DNA from: Thamnaconus septentrionalis
Taxonomy: Eukaryota > Chordata > Actinopteri > Tetraodontiformes > Monacanthidae
NCBI GenBank assembly: GCA_009823395.1
Contig: CM020515.1
Location: 18,522,489 to 18,586,488, forward strand
Direction: 5' to 3'
Length of the DNA stretch: 64,000 nt
Under the pieces are notes generated by a model. It was not told the origin of the DNA, did not search any database, and saw nothing but the letters and a program-made list of their open reading frames with translations. Each line of letters starts with the position of its first letter. The stretch's first letter is position 1. The position numbers and the translations under genes were made by a program. Below, piece after piece: positions 48,238 through 60,678 of this stretch.

Positions 48238-48299
48238 CAGTGTTGTGTCCGAACGCGTTCAACGAACGACAGTTCGTTCCTTATCTGCGTTTGAACGCG

Positions 48300-48352
<53 letters not shown>

Positions 48353-48825
48353 GAACACCTTCATTCTGGCGTTTGTGAGCGGCGTTCAAAGCTCCGTTCA
48401 CGAGTTTGCCAGATGCCCACAGCCTTCCGGGCGAAACCCCAGCTCAAACACACCGTCAACGGGCTTTAATATTGAGCGGAAAACCACCCAATCTGGCAAC
48501 CAAGCTGCTTGTCTGTCGCTCCAACAAATACGTCACTATCAGTCGTCACAACAACATCCTGGTGCACACGGACGAGGCAGCAGTAGTGGCTCTGAACTCT
48601 CAGACTCATGACTGACAGAATTGTCTGGAAAAGTCAGTCAGACTCAGACAGTAATGCAGCTGACCTGAAAAATATAAATGTTTAGAATATTGTGGTTAGC
48701 TTGACCGCAGTGAACCTTAGTTCAAAAATGTGGAACTAAAAACGATGAACTGAACTAGTTGATTTTAAAATGTGTGAACTGAGCTTTGAACGAGTTCAGG
48801 TAGAAAGTGAACTTTCCCAACACTG
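48238..48825. mobile_element. non-autonomous hAT-like element in intron 1 of copy 3
   Basis: Left end CAGTGTTGTGTCCGAACG and right end on the reverse strand CAGTGTTGGGAAAGTTCAC share a CAGTGTTG terminus. The flanks CACACCGG (48230-48237) and TGTACCGT (48826-48833) are imperfect 8-bp duplicates; the empty site in copy 2 reads TGTACCGG. It contains a (TTG)n run (48300-48353). The right half reappears at 58863-59152. Confidence 0.75.
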
Positions 48826-48830
48826 TGTAC

Positions 48831-49002
48831 CGTTCATAAACCGTACTGTTTAGATTAGAAATGTATTGTCATTGTACAAAATACAACGAAATTCAGTGCA
48901 CATGTGAGACCTGATTTCATCTGGCTGGTTGATGTGGAACAGCATCCCTTGAGCCTGGTAATCAGACAGATTCTCCCTGAGGTACAGTACGGTTTATGAA
49001 CG
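48831..49002. repeat. 19-bp inverted repeat flanking a 134-bp loop
   Basis: CGTTCATAAACCGTACTGT at 48831-48849 is the exact inverse of ACAGTACGGTTTATGAACG at 48984-49002. Copy 2 has only the right arm (about 43289), so the left arm and loop were added. The same structure occurs in copy 4 (about 59158-59335). Confidence 0.8.
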
Positions 49003-50081
49003 AGCACAAGCAGATTGAGGCAAATCTACTGCATGCAGAAAAATATACTGCAAGTCGCGACCTTGCTCAGTCAAAAGATAAGAATAAGAAGAAGAATGCA
49101 GACAGGACATCAATCAGACTTTTTGTTGGAACAAAACCAGTCACCTCAGCTGTCTGGCGACATCTGTTGGACAAAATCTGTAACAGCAGCCCCAAACTTG
49201 AAACAGTGATTCATGCCATTGGTCGATGTGATGAATTATGACTTTTGTCTCCTTGTGTTTCATGGGTTTGACAAACTCTTGTTGTATCTGATGACTTTTG
49301 TAGAATGTGTGATGACAGTTTGTGGTCAGATCTTTCCATTTCTTCCCTCCAGGACAGAGCTGAAGAAGGCCTTGTGCAAATACACCACAGATACTCTGAG
49401 CTACTTGGCCACAGTGAGGAGCTTCTGCAAGAGGAGCTGCAGATGGATGCTGTGCAGAGAAACTGAGCTGGACATGATGATAGACATAAAAGAGAGGGCT
49501 GCAAAATCCAACACCGGCATCAAGGAAATATTTAAATCAGGCAACAAAGAAGTTGAGTTGGAGAAGGAGCTGTCTGCTCTGCTGAAGGACACTCTGCCAG
49601 GTCTGGAGGAGCTCCAAGACTTCCTGGATGCTGTGGAGAAGTTGGCGGTCACTTCGTTCCACGTGTTCAGGGAGGGGAATCAGACCCTGAAGCTGCCCAG
49701 AGGGACCAACCTGGAGGACATCCAGGTGGTCCTGATCGCTGCTCAGAAAGTCTGTCCCCTTCTGGTCCAGTTCAAAAGAGATGCAGCAGTCTTCTTCCTC
49801 CCAGTCCTTCACAATGTGGAGGTGATGATATATCAGCTGGACAGGTACATCCAGACCAGCCAGATAATCTGCAAAACAATGGAGAAAAGGTAAACACGCT
49901 CTGCTTCTTCTTCACTCAACTCCATCTCCTCACATTTGAGATGGTAACTCTAAACTGGTGCCTCACAGCTGTTTCCAGTAAATCTGGGCTGGAGACAGAA
50001 ACCACTGTGGACCTCAGGGAGGACTTGTCTGATTACCAGGCTCAAGGCATGCTGATTCACATCAAGCAGCTGGATGAAACT

Positions 50082-53000
50082 GTGTATCATGTACAATCTC
50101 CATCAACCCACAACAATCACCATTGAAGAGCCTGATCCAGCAGGACCTTTCAGAACCTAAATGTCTTTGAAGACCAAATCAGAAATTACAAAATGCTCCT
50201 AGTAATGTGACTTTCTGTCAAGTCCTGGAGAGCTTTCTGCAGCTGATGTTGTGTGTCTGGAGAGGTGGTGAACTCATCCCTAGTTTCTGATTTCCAGGTC
50301 AGGAGGACCAGAACTTCGGGATGGTGTTCTTGTTCAGCAAGATTACAGGCCTGGCTTTACAGAGGAGTTTAGTGAGCGGAGTCCTGTAGGATGCAAGTGC
50401 AGTTCCTGGGCGGCCTGGAGTGGTGACTTACATGCTTGCAGCTGGACAGGATGAACAGAGGGCTAAAGATCTCCAGGCGCTGTAGCAGCTCAGTGGGGTT
50501 GGTGGGAGGAGTGCTCTTCATACCGCTGGATTGGCTTTAATCCCAGTCACTGCTGGAGGTCTCTTGCTCTCACAATGACTGGATTGGGTCTGGGGAGTTA
50601 CCAGCGGGAAGTAATGGTATAGTCACCACCGCCACCAGAGATTGGAGTAAAATAAACACAGAGGAATAGCGTTAACGAAACCATAGAAGAGCTTCATGGA
50701 GAATGTTGAGGCTCCAGGAACATCTGGAGAGAAAGTCTCCAACAGGGAGAGACAGACTGGGAGAATGTGACCTTTGAGGTAGGCTTATTTTCTCAGTACA
50801 GGTGTTGGTGCCCAAGAGGCTGGGCTCGTTGGGTGCCGTCAGATCCTAAACACTCAGAAAGCGGTTTGTTTCATGTGGCAGCCTCGGAACATCCCAGAGA
50901 TTGGCCAGCGCTGCCGCCCAGACAGTTGGCTGGGCTCAGCTGCCAAGTGCCAGCCGAGAGGCGGCATGGAATGAATGAATCAACGCTCTGTCAGATTGCT
51001 GGACGTTCAGTTTACAGCTCTAGACAAAGAAGTGCATTAGTCTTGGCAGAAGGAATAAAAGTACAAAGTGGTGCAGTAAGCGTGTCAAAGGTTGACCTAA
51101 ATAACAGAGCGACAAGTAGATCAGCTGAACTGAGCAAGATCAGGAGATGGACTCCTGGCAGAAGATCCACGACTCGCTGTGCCAAGGACGGAGAGTCAGT
51201 CCAAGAACAATGTCCTGAAGTCACATTTTATCCCTGGGTCAGCGAGAAGCTGACTGAGGTCCTGGAGAAGAAGAAGCCATGAGCTCAGAGAGCCAATCAG
51301 ATCGTCTCTATTTGAATTAAATCACTTTAAAGTTCTGAGTCTATCTCACTTTGATTCTATTGAAATGTATCACTGACAAAATATTAACATGCTGTAATTG
51401 ATGATGTGAATCACTGAACATAATCGTTTTCATTGAGCGTTTTGACCTGAACTGATCTCCATTCAGTGCTCTATGTGTCAAAACTGAAGAAGAAATGAAG
51501 TCGAATTTATTTGCAGCATCTGAAGTCATGTGACCCAATGGCAATAAATATCTACCAGAACTCTTGAAGATGCTTTGATTTGTTTTAATTTCACTGCAAC
51601 TTGAATTTTACACGAATGCTGCTGTGTTAAACCACAGTCAGATATATTGTTGCGAATGTTTCCTGAGAAAGTTTGGTCGCTCTTCAGCATACGAGAGCAA
51701 GAGATCATCGTTCGACCACATCCTTAGAACCTGAGTGACTGGTTATAAACAGGATGTCAGAGTAAAAGGCTGCTAGACAACAATTCTACAGCTTCATCAA
51801 GAGATGCTTGAAAATAGTCACCTTGACTGGCCAGAGTCGAACTTATGTATTTTACACCACATGCAACGGTAGATAAGCCAGTCTATGAGTGTGTACAGTT
51901 GTGTTAATGGTGTTACATCTTTGAGGATTTTTAAATTGAAAGTAATTAATGTGAGTTTATATTCATTCTGGAACTGGTTCCACACAGACTCAGTGGTCGG
52001 TTTCAGAGAAGATGAAAGAATGAAGCATTTGTTTAAACCAGTCTGATATGGACTGACACTGGCTGGCGAAGAGGTGAGCACTTGCGCCTGAACAGCAAGA
52101 AGGTATAATGAGAACTAATCGATTCGGGCCTGGGACCTTTCTAGTGAAGTGAAGAAGTTTGACATGTTCATCAACCAGTGTTACTAAAGCATGTTAAACA
52201 TCAATCGAGGCTGTCTAAACGGCCCAGCCACTTCTAAAACATGCTCATGTGAGGTCAATGGAACATTCTAAATTGGTCCGTAAGCGGCTAGCATGTGAGT
52301 GTTCGAAGTGGTTGTTTGAATCTAACTGGCTGGCTGCCCATGAAACTGGCCACTTGTCCAACCTGCCCGACCTGAGACAGTTGTGCGAAGCTTCAAGCAG
52401 ACCCCGATAGTCTTCCTGAGCTGCGTGAAGGTGTTGTGCAATGTTGAAGATGAAATGAATGAAGTCTGTTGAACACTTAATACTGGAGTTGTTTGACGTT
52501 TAAAGCTGTAGAGAACACAGAAGTGTCAACAGTCTTGGCAGGAAGGAATCAAAATACCACTAAGATAGCGTGACAGTAACTGCAACCAGGAGGTTGCGTC
52601 GCTCAAAATAGACAGAGACGAAACAAAGTAGTACTCAGCTGAACAGCAGCAGTAGTATTGAACTTCAGGAGCATGGACTCCTGATGCACAACTCGTCTGG
52701 CAAGACGGACGTCAGTCTCAGCGAATGCACTGTCCTGAAGTCACTGTTTGATATCCCTGGCTCAGCTGATGAAGCTGACAGGGGTCACTGGAGGAAAGCA
52801 TGCCATGAGCTCAGTAGATCCAATCAGATCGTACTACTATTGAATTAAATCACTTTCCAGTTCTGATTCTGTCTCCCACTAATTTATTGAAATGTATCAC
52901 TGACGAAATATTAACCTGCTGTAATTCTGATCACTGAAATACATCTGGGTTTTCATTGAACCAGAACTGTCTCACTATCACCCTCTATGTACAAAACTGA

Positions 53001-53950
53001 TAAAGAAATGGATTCGAATTTATCACTTTGCAGCATCTAAGTCATGTGATCAATGGCAATAAATACCTAGCAAATACTCGTGAAGATGCTTGTTTGTTTG
53101 AATTTGTACTGCAACTTCAAATTATCTACACTAATGACATGACTGAGATCCACCACAGTCATGATATTTTGTTGCGAAATCTGTTGCACTCGCAGAGAAA
53201 ACGTTGGTGCGCTTTGTTAGGCTCTGGGGTTGGAGTGAGGGCGAGAGGACTATGCTGTTTTCTGAGACAACTTGAGAACTGAGAAAGGAGTTTGACGGAT
53301 GTCAAGAAGAGGAACAAATTATCACACATCATGAAGTATATGCATTGCAAAATAGTCACTTGGCTTGAACATCGACATTAGGATTGATACCGCCACCATA
53401 GCAACAGGTCCAGAACAGGAGTTTGAGTGGCTGACTAACAGAGATGGGTGTGTTCAACACTGCAATGTGAAGGAAGAAATGAAAGTAAACACTGTCTAGT
53501 TATAATCTGAACAGCAAAGACTGACCAAACTCCATAGCTTCACTTCCTCAACGACCAGAAGCAGCAGGCTCAAGTTTAGCCTTTGATAAAGAAAGAAGAA
53601 GCTACTTTGTGTTTTAACACCAGCGAGACCATCAGAACCCCAGACTGGAAGATGTCTGATCGGAGGCAAGGTGAGCACATTTAGGACCTGAACCAGGAGC
53701 GCAATGTTCAAATAATAGAAATCCTAAATCCTGATGAGATAGCTTTTAAATAGAAGTTTCAACTACACGTAATGTTGTGATATGTCTCTTTATTCAACAG
53801 CATTTACTAACAGAATATGCTAAACAGCAATAGTAGACTGTGGTGAGACAGAGCACAGCAACACAATTTACTGAAAACATACGTAAAGTATCTGAGCTCA
53901 TATTAGTAGCACAGCTAAAAGTATAGTTGACTGGAGTACAATAACTTAAT
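50082..53950 (+). other. corrupted third array unit (progressive indels)
   Basis: Still alignable by landmarks to units 1 and 2: gene end, poly(A), SINE (about 52045-52462), relic (about 52670-53080) and promoter block (about 53262-53650). Indels accumulate at a rate unlike anything between units 1 and 2. Landmarks appear in the correct order. Similarity fades out at about 53.95 kb. Confidence 0.8.
53652..53670 (+). pseudogene. corrupted exon 1 of apolipoprotein-L copy 4
   Basis: ATGTCTGATCGGAGGCAAG followed by GTGAGCAC is a damaged version of copy 2 exon 1 (ATGTCGTCGGAGGCAAG plus GTGAGC), with two extra bases. It is probably the first coding exon belonging to the exons at 60679-62522. Confidence 0.5.
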
Positions 53951-56820
53951 TGCAATTGATCAAGATACTGGATCATGATGCAATAAATTTAGTCTGAACT
54001 AGACTATGTCAACTATCGTTTACATATCACTAGTTCGATTGACAGATCATGACACTACAGACATACTCAATGACAAGGCATAAGAGCTATGACAGTACAG
54101 TATCCGGTGACAGACAGACTAACGTGCAGTGATTGAATATACTGACATGCTCATGCACAGCTGATCAAATGTATACTGAAAGGTGTCAAGACTGATAGAT
54201 CTTGTGAATCATTCATAGACTAGTGAAGGATTTGACAATACTGAATACTCATGCATAGATCGATGACAGATAGTCATGTCAGACAGATATAGAACTTATA
54301 GATTCACTGACAGATTGCCACGAGAGTGAATGATACAGATGTGTCATATGACATGTAGACATACAGGACTACGTCAATCAGAGATTCGCAGATGATGCAT
54401 ACAGTCTGTGAACCACTGCTGACATGAGTCAGACTGTGACTGAAACGATTCAGAAACTCAGATATATAATGACAGTTAGCACGTGCTCAAGTAGCGACTA
54501 TGCATAGTCATGTAATGAGCTAATGATGATCAGATAACACTATAACTACAAGAGTACACCAAGTAAAGCTCAACAATCTGAATAGTCAGTACAGCAACAT
54601 CATATCAACAGATTGACCAAGCTTCGTTAGGATGCTCTGAGATGTCAGATCGATGTCAGATAGCAGATTGACAGTCAGAAGATATCAGATGGTCATGGTC
54701 AATGGTGCAGATCAGACTAAGGTCAGTCATGATCGAGCGAATGGTAAGGTGAGTCACGAGTGATGTAGCGACTTAATGCACTGACAGAGTCATCGTGCTA
54801 CATGATCTGAGAGATAGCATTAAGAGCCAGTTGAAACGAAGATGAGATGATGGAATGAGAGCTGAATGTGAAGTCCAGTCTGCCAACTATGTGAGATCAG
54901 CTTGCAGAGTTAGTGCATGACCAGCACTGATCTGAATATGGATAGAAGCAGAGCAGAGGAGACGATCGCAGCTGACAGCTTACTGCATAGTAGTCAGATG
55001 AATGTCGGAACTAGCGAGCTGGATCATAAGAGTGCATAAGTCATGAGCTTGTTGTAGAGCATACTGTGACAGAATTAGAACTCAGATGACGATCTGCATT
55101 GAGCAACTAATGATGCTAAGCTCATGACATTGAAGCATGAGTGAACTGCAGATGTTCTGAGCGGACATCTGTGGAAGTTAGTAGCATAACTAGACAGGAT
55201 CTAGAAATATGAGTTGTGAGGAATCTGCTGCATCTATATGAGCAGTCAAGTGCTGTCAGTTTCACTAGATATGACAGGCATCTGAAGTGTACTGACATCA
55301 TCGAAGCTTCGAGCTCGATGATGTACAGATGTGATAGACCAGTAATGAGATGGTAGCAAGATCATGATCATGACTGACTGGTTCAGTAGTTCAGGCAATG
55401 TGAAGTCTGATGGCATTTGCTAGGATGACTGACTGATGTCATCAGTGAATGTGCTTGCAGAGGCATCAGTGCAGTGACGCATCATACGTCAGTATGGATG
55501 ATCCTAGAGTTGCCAGTACTGCGCGAATGACGAATAGCTACTGCAGCTGGTGATCGACATAGTCAAGCGATGACATCACATCATGTCAATCGCAGACGAT
55601 CGACGACTAGAATGAAGATAAACTGCGACTAGACAGTAATACGTAGATGCATGAAGTGATCAGTACTAGTATATATTCTAGCTGTCATGGAACTGACATG
55701 TGTACTGGTCGGCATGCATGAACTGATGATCAGATCTGTGATTTGCAGCAGACCGTCTAAATCATCAGAGTTTGACAACTATCTGACGTTGAGTTCAGAT
55801 GACAGTACCATGCTGATGAAGAGTTGACATGAGCTACATCATGCGCAGAAGTCTAGTGACTCAATCTGATCTGACTGTATGAAGTTAACAGCAGTGATGA
55901 AGTTGAGCAGAAGCAAGTCTGTAGCAAGGACTGACGCTCAATACTGACAGTGAAGCACTGAAGAGATGACAGTCAGAGATCGAGTATCATAGAGCATTCA
56001 CTGCAATCAGCACATCGTGCATAGACAGAGAAGTAGATAGCGTAAGTACATCTGTGAAGACACTGCATCATGAGCATGAGGATTCATCTGAACATAGTCT
56101 GATAGATAGGTACACAGCAAGTGATAGGAAGATACGTGATCAGATGATCACAGAGTATCAGACATGTCAATGCTTAGACTAGTGAGCTAGTCACGAGTAC
56201 AGTATACACAAGTAATGCACATGTTACATACTGAGTCACTCAGATCATGCGACATAGCTATGTACTGGACCAGGTACTTGATGACAGGCAGACTATCATT
56301 GGATGCATCTTAGAACAGACGTAGATCAGCTGATCAGCACTGAATCACGTTACATGATGCTAGTTAACAACGCCTAAGAGCCAGTATATAGGCTGCACAT
56401 AGCTGAACTGTGATAGTGAGTACTCTGAGATTAGCTATACATATGCGACTGAGATTGTCAGACGCTGAGCATTCAGTTCTATCTGCGAGTCAACTATCTG
56501 ATGAGAATATGATGGAGTATGTAGCTGCGAATGCAGCTGAGTCTACAGTCCGATTTAGCATGCAGATGTGTGAGCATGATGCGGCGAATCTATAGATCAA
56601 CTGAACTGGAATCAAGCTGAGTCTGAACACTAGCTCGCAAGCGCATGCGATGTCAGATTGCTGACGTCAGTCATCGGTTGTTAAGGTGATGTAACTGTAG
56701 TCACAGTTATCAGGATCGACGTGCAGACAGGATCTGAGTACCATGAGCATGCCTAATCGACGAGCAGAGATCGTAGAGAGTACCTAGATTCAAGTCCGAG
56801 AGCCATTCAGAGAAGGTAAT
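53951..56820. other. unalignable sequence almost lacking homopolymers
   Basis: No match to the array, no gene, no repeat. Runs of four or more identical bases are essentially absent, and words such as GATCA, TCAGA, CATGA and TGACA dominate. Only one open frame over 60 codons occurs. This composition is unlike the rest of the window and looks like noisy consensus. Confidence 0.7.
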
Positions 56821-58862
56821 CATGCAAAAACAGAGACTGAAATCAGATAGTTAAACTTATTTTTATCACAGGTGCGTGAGATGATGTGAGAAAGGCATGA
56901 AGTGATGCATAGAGCGGGAACTCAAATGTAGGAGAAAGGAGTTGAGCGAACTAATGTAGTAGTAGCAAACCTAGTAATATTGCAGTGATCTCGGACCAGT
57001 GAGCTGAAGATTCCAGTTACTGATGATTACCAGAGTAGCAACGCCTGAGAATACAGAATCTGCAAATTTGGCAGGAGATATGTCGGAAATGCAAAAGAAT
57101 AAAGACGAAAATAGTGAGCTGCAGGATCAAGGCTGCTGGAAACCGCGCACTAATGGGAATCCAGAGTAGATGTACATATGTATGCATTGAACATGTAAGC
57201 GACTTGTATGATAGCTTAAAGTCGAAATAGAATGTATATTTTATGGTAAGTATTCAAAACCAGTTGATGTGATGTTTAACTTGATTCAGACAGTGATGTG
57301 CTGGCGTGACCAGATCCATGCAGCGAGATCAATACAAGCTCGGATATGTAATCAGAAAAACTTAGATGGTCAAAACGACTGCGGAGGATATGTTCATTGA
57401 TGAAGATCGATGAGAATCGATGGTTTGTGAACGTCAAAAGACGAGGTATACAAATATATGAATGTAAGAGAACCCAAAGAAGTTAGTTGATCAAAACTCT
57501 GGTTTCAAATTTTTGATACTGAATTAAATACTAATATTAAAAATAGCAAGACCATATTTTAAAAGAGACGATATTACATTGAACCAGGTCCATGGAAATC
57601 GACTGAGACCTTTAGTAAGTCAGAAAATATAATTTATAACAATTGATTTAATTAACTATATTTGGAAGGATAATACAATTGTGCAATGAAAGTTTTGAAG
57701 AAAGAAAGAGTTATGCACAAGGGTTACTGTCACATAGGCAAGGGGTCTAGTTGAAAAGTTAGATTCACCCCATAGTTGGAGTTAGACAACAATGTTGGAC
57801 TTAATGCGGATGATAACAGTTAAGCTGGACATGTACCTGTAACGTACACTAAAATACTGAATCAGACGATCTGGCTGAAGAAGGCTGACAAAAATAAGCC
57901 CATGAACCACGAAGTGGGGTACAAACCGAGCGCTGGAACATTAATTTACAAAAATAAATTGCTTGAAAGTCCAAAAACTAGTATAACTGCAAAGAAAACC
58001 AGTTTTTCAGTGGGGCGAGCGTCAAAACTGAAACTGAAAGTAGTGAAGTGGAGAGAGAAATGCTAAGGCAAGCTGTTTGAAATGATATTACATTACGATA
58101 GTACAGATGATTATGTCCGAAACTTCGTACACAGATCTGTCTAAACACTGAGTAGGTAGGAGAAGAATTGAAAAATTAGCAATGATATGAATAAATTTAT
58201 CTTACTCAAAAATATTAATAAGAATATTATAATTCGCATTAACCATGTTACTGCAGACTGTAACAGCTGGAGATATTATTAGATATGAAATCCAGGAGAC
58301 CAAATGAGTCTCAACGAAATATTTTTATCAAGGAATATTACAGAATTAGATGTTGTTAAAACAAGACAAGAATCGAGTAGAGTGTGTAAGGAGGGTTTGC
58401 TAATAGCAAAATAAGGTCAAATCCAAAAGTAAACATGATAAACAGCAACTGTACCTGTTACGAAAAGAAGTAATTTTGAGGGTCGAACAGAAGTAGAACA
58501 TCAATAACTCAAAAGCCTGATTCAGACATAAGAAGAAGATAACAAATCAGTCTAGCAGTACTTTTGAACAACAGCTGTGTAGCACAGGCCGACTTAAAAG
58601 ACATCAGAGAGAAGACATTAGCGTGATAAGTTTGAAGAGCAAATCACTGAGACAGCCACTGCAATAGAGTGATACAATGACAATTTGGACGAAAGTTGAA
58701 GATGTCACTGGATACTTGATACATGTTGAGTCCAATGATGTCGGAGCAAAACCCAGCTGGAAAGACAGATGCAAAATGAACATACATGGGAAATAAACTA
58801 GCCAGTCTCACACGCTCATTAGAGAAAGATGTTGAGAGATCTTGCCTGACGAAATGATGGAT
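56821..58862. other. unalignable A-rich sequence
   Basis: Homopolymers return and the sequence becomes A-rich, but I still see no gene or recognisable repeat. It ends abruptly at about 58863, where clean hAT sequence identical to 48540 onward begins. Confidence 0.65.
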
Positions 58863-59152
58863 ATATCAGTCGTCACAACAACATCGTGGTGCACACGGAC
58901 GAGGCAGCAGTAGTAGCTCTGAACTTTCAGACGCATGACTGACAGAATTGTCTGGAAAAGTCAGTCAGACTCAGACAGTAATGCAGCTGACCTGAAAAAT
59001 ATAAATGTTTAGAATATTGTGGTTAGCTTGACCGCAGTGAACCTTAGTTCAAAAATGTGGAACTAAAAACGATGAACTGAACTAGTTGATTTTAAAATGT
59101 GTGAACTGAGCTTTGAACGAGTTCAGGTAGAAAGTGAACTTTCCCAACACTG
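58863..59152. mobile_element. right half of the hAT-like element in intron 1 of copy 4
   Basis: Near-identical to 48537-48825, with the same right terminus and the same following TGTACCGT. The left half is lost in the corrupted stretch. Its shared position shows that copies 3 and 4 descend from one unit that already carried the insertion. Confidence 0.8.
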
Positions 59153-59542
59153 TGTACCGTTCATAAACCGTACTGTTTAGATTGGATTAGAAATGTATTG
59201 TCATTGTACAAAATACAACGAAATTCAGTGCACATGTGAGACCTGATTTCATCTGGCTGGTTGATGTGGAACAGCATCCCTTGAGCCTGGTAATCAGACA
59301 GATTCTCCCTGAGGTACAGTACGGTTTATGAACGAGCACAAGCAGATTGAGGCAAATCTACTGCATGCAGAAAAATATACTGCAAGTCGCGACCTTGCGT
59401 AGTCAAAAAATAATGAGAAGAATGCAGACAGGACATCAATCAGACTTTTTGTTGGAACAAAACCAGTCACCTCAGCTGTCTGGCGACATCTGTTGGACAA
59501 AATCTATAACAGCAGTCCCAAACTTGAAACAGTGATTCATGC

Positions 59543-60538
59543 TGTAGCGGAGCACGTCTCTCCAAACCTATATAAAACGTGTTGGGCGCCAGACAGGATT
59601 CACTCTGTCATAATATAACTTTAACTCTTTGGATATATATTATTTTTATGGTGGAAGGTGTGGAGAGAACACCCGACGTATGATTATTATACTCCCTACA
59701 AAATTTACACAAATAAGAAAACCAAAAGTAAGTTTGCAAGGTAAGGGTGATTTAAGGGACAATGAAATTTATTACAACATAAACTGCGAGATTTCTAGCC
59801 ACTTTCTCCAAAAAATATGCATCAACAAAAACCTTTTTACAAACCCAAATTTCCTGAAAAAAAACATAAGCAATCAAAATCTCAGCAATCAAAATTCCAA
59901 AATATTCAAATAAGTCCTTATACAATGTATGTGGGGTGTGTGGTCAGGTAGGTTCCAGTTCAGAGCAGTTCATGAATGTGGTGTGTGTGTGTGTAGTCCT
60001 GTCCAGTTCAGTTCATGTATGTGGAGTGTGTGTGTGTGTGTGTGTAAGGTGTGTGTGAGTGTGTGAGTGTGTGAGTGAGTGTAGTCAGAGAGGGAGGATG
60101 ATGAAGAAGCAAGACAGCAGGGAACAACAGCAGCCAGGTGGAGAAGCCTGGAGAATAAGGAGGTGGAAGAACTTAGCTGAGGGAGAGGAGAGTGGCCTGT
60201 GACCCGGTCCAAGGAAGGGTTTTGGGGTTCCGAACAGGTTTGCCTGTTCCAGGGAGATCCCCTTTCTTCTTCCTCCAAGACACTGGTTGTCAGGTCCACC
60301 TCTAGTTCACTCCGGTCGTTGCAATTTCTTTTAATCCACATCCAGGTTAGTTATCCTTTTTCTCCTTATCTCACTTCTCACTTTTCGTTGGGTCTGCTTC
60401 AGCTCTTTTTTCTTCTTTGTTTGAATTTCCCGCTTTTTTTGTCAGCACAGGTGTCTCTGATTTATCACTTCCTTCCTCCTCCATCTTGTGTGATGTCACT
60501 TCCCCCTTACTCTACTTCCTGCATCCTACCTTGTTACA
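59543..60538. mobile_element. solo LTR of a retrotransposon, 996 bp, ATGC target duplication
   Basis: Begins TGTAGCGG and ends GTTACA (TG...CA, with TGTA/TACA inverted ends). It is flanked by a perfect 4-bp duplication ATGC at 59539-59542 and 60539-60542. Copies 2 and 3 have the uninterrupted site (ATTCATGCCATTGGTC). A TATATAAAA box lies near 59569, and GT tracts lie at about 59980-60090. No internal coding region remains, so it is a solo LTR. Gypsy-like or ERV-like origin cannot be told apart from this alone. Confidence 0.88.
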
Positions 60539-60678
60539 ATGCCATTGGTCGATGTGATGAATTATGACTTTTGTCTCCTTGTGTTTCATGGGTTTGACAA
60601 ACTCTTGTTGTATCTGATGACTTTTGTAGAATGTGTGATGACAGTTTGTGGTCAGATCTTTCCATTTCTTCCCTCCAG

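Larger units (their letters stand above)
47841..51257 (+). pseudogene. apolipoprotein-L-like gene, array copy 3, 3' half corrupted
   Basis: Exon 1 (47841-47857, MALKA plus two bases), exon 2 (49353-49889, 537 nt, fully open) and the start of exon 3 (49979) are clean. The exon 3 donor is lost: GATGAAACTGTGTATC replaces GATGAAATCAG-GTATC near 50075. From about 50150 every few tens of bases carry indels. Exon 4 (about 50301-51257) has many frame breaks. Around 50955-51140 it is interleaved with words from the SINE-tail and relic spacer. Whether the gene is truly broken or only badly assembled cannot be decided here; the mixture favours assembly error. Poly(A) signal AATAAA at 51543-51548. Confidence 0.65.

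Noticed and set aside
56410..56595. 61-residue open frame in the unalignable zone
   Set aside because: Isolated, no homology recognised, in sequence that is probably unreliable.
53951..58862. A novel mobile element or horizontally acquired island
   Set aside because: No open frames, termini or repeats. The left edge is a gradient of indels in known array sequence, which an insertion would not produce.
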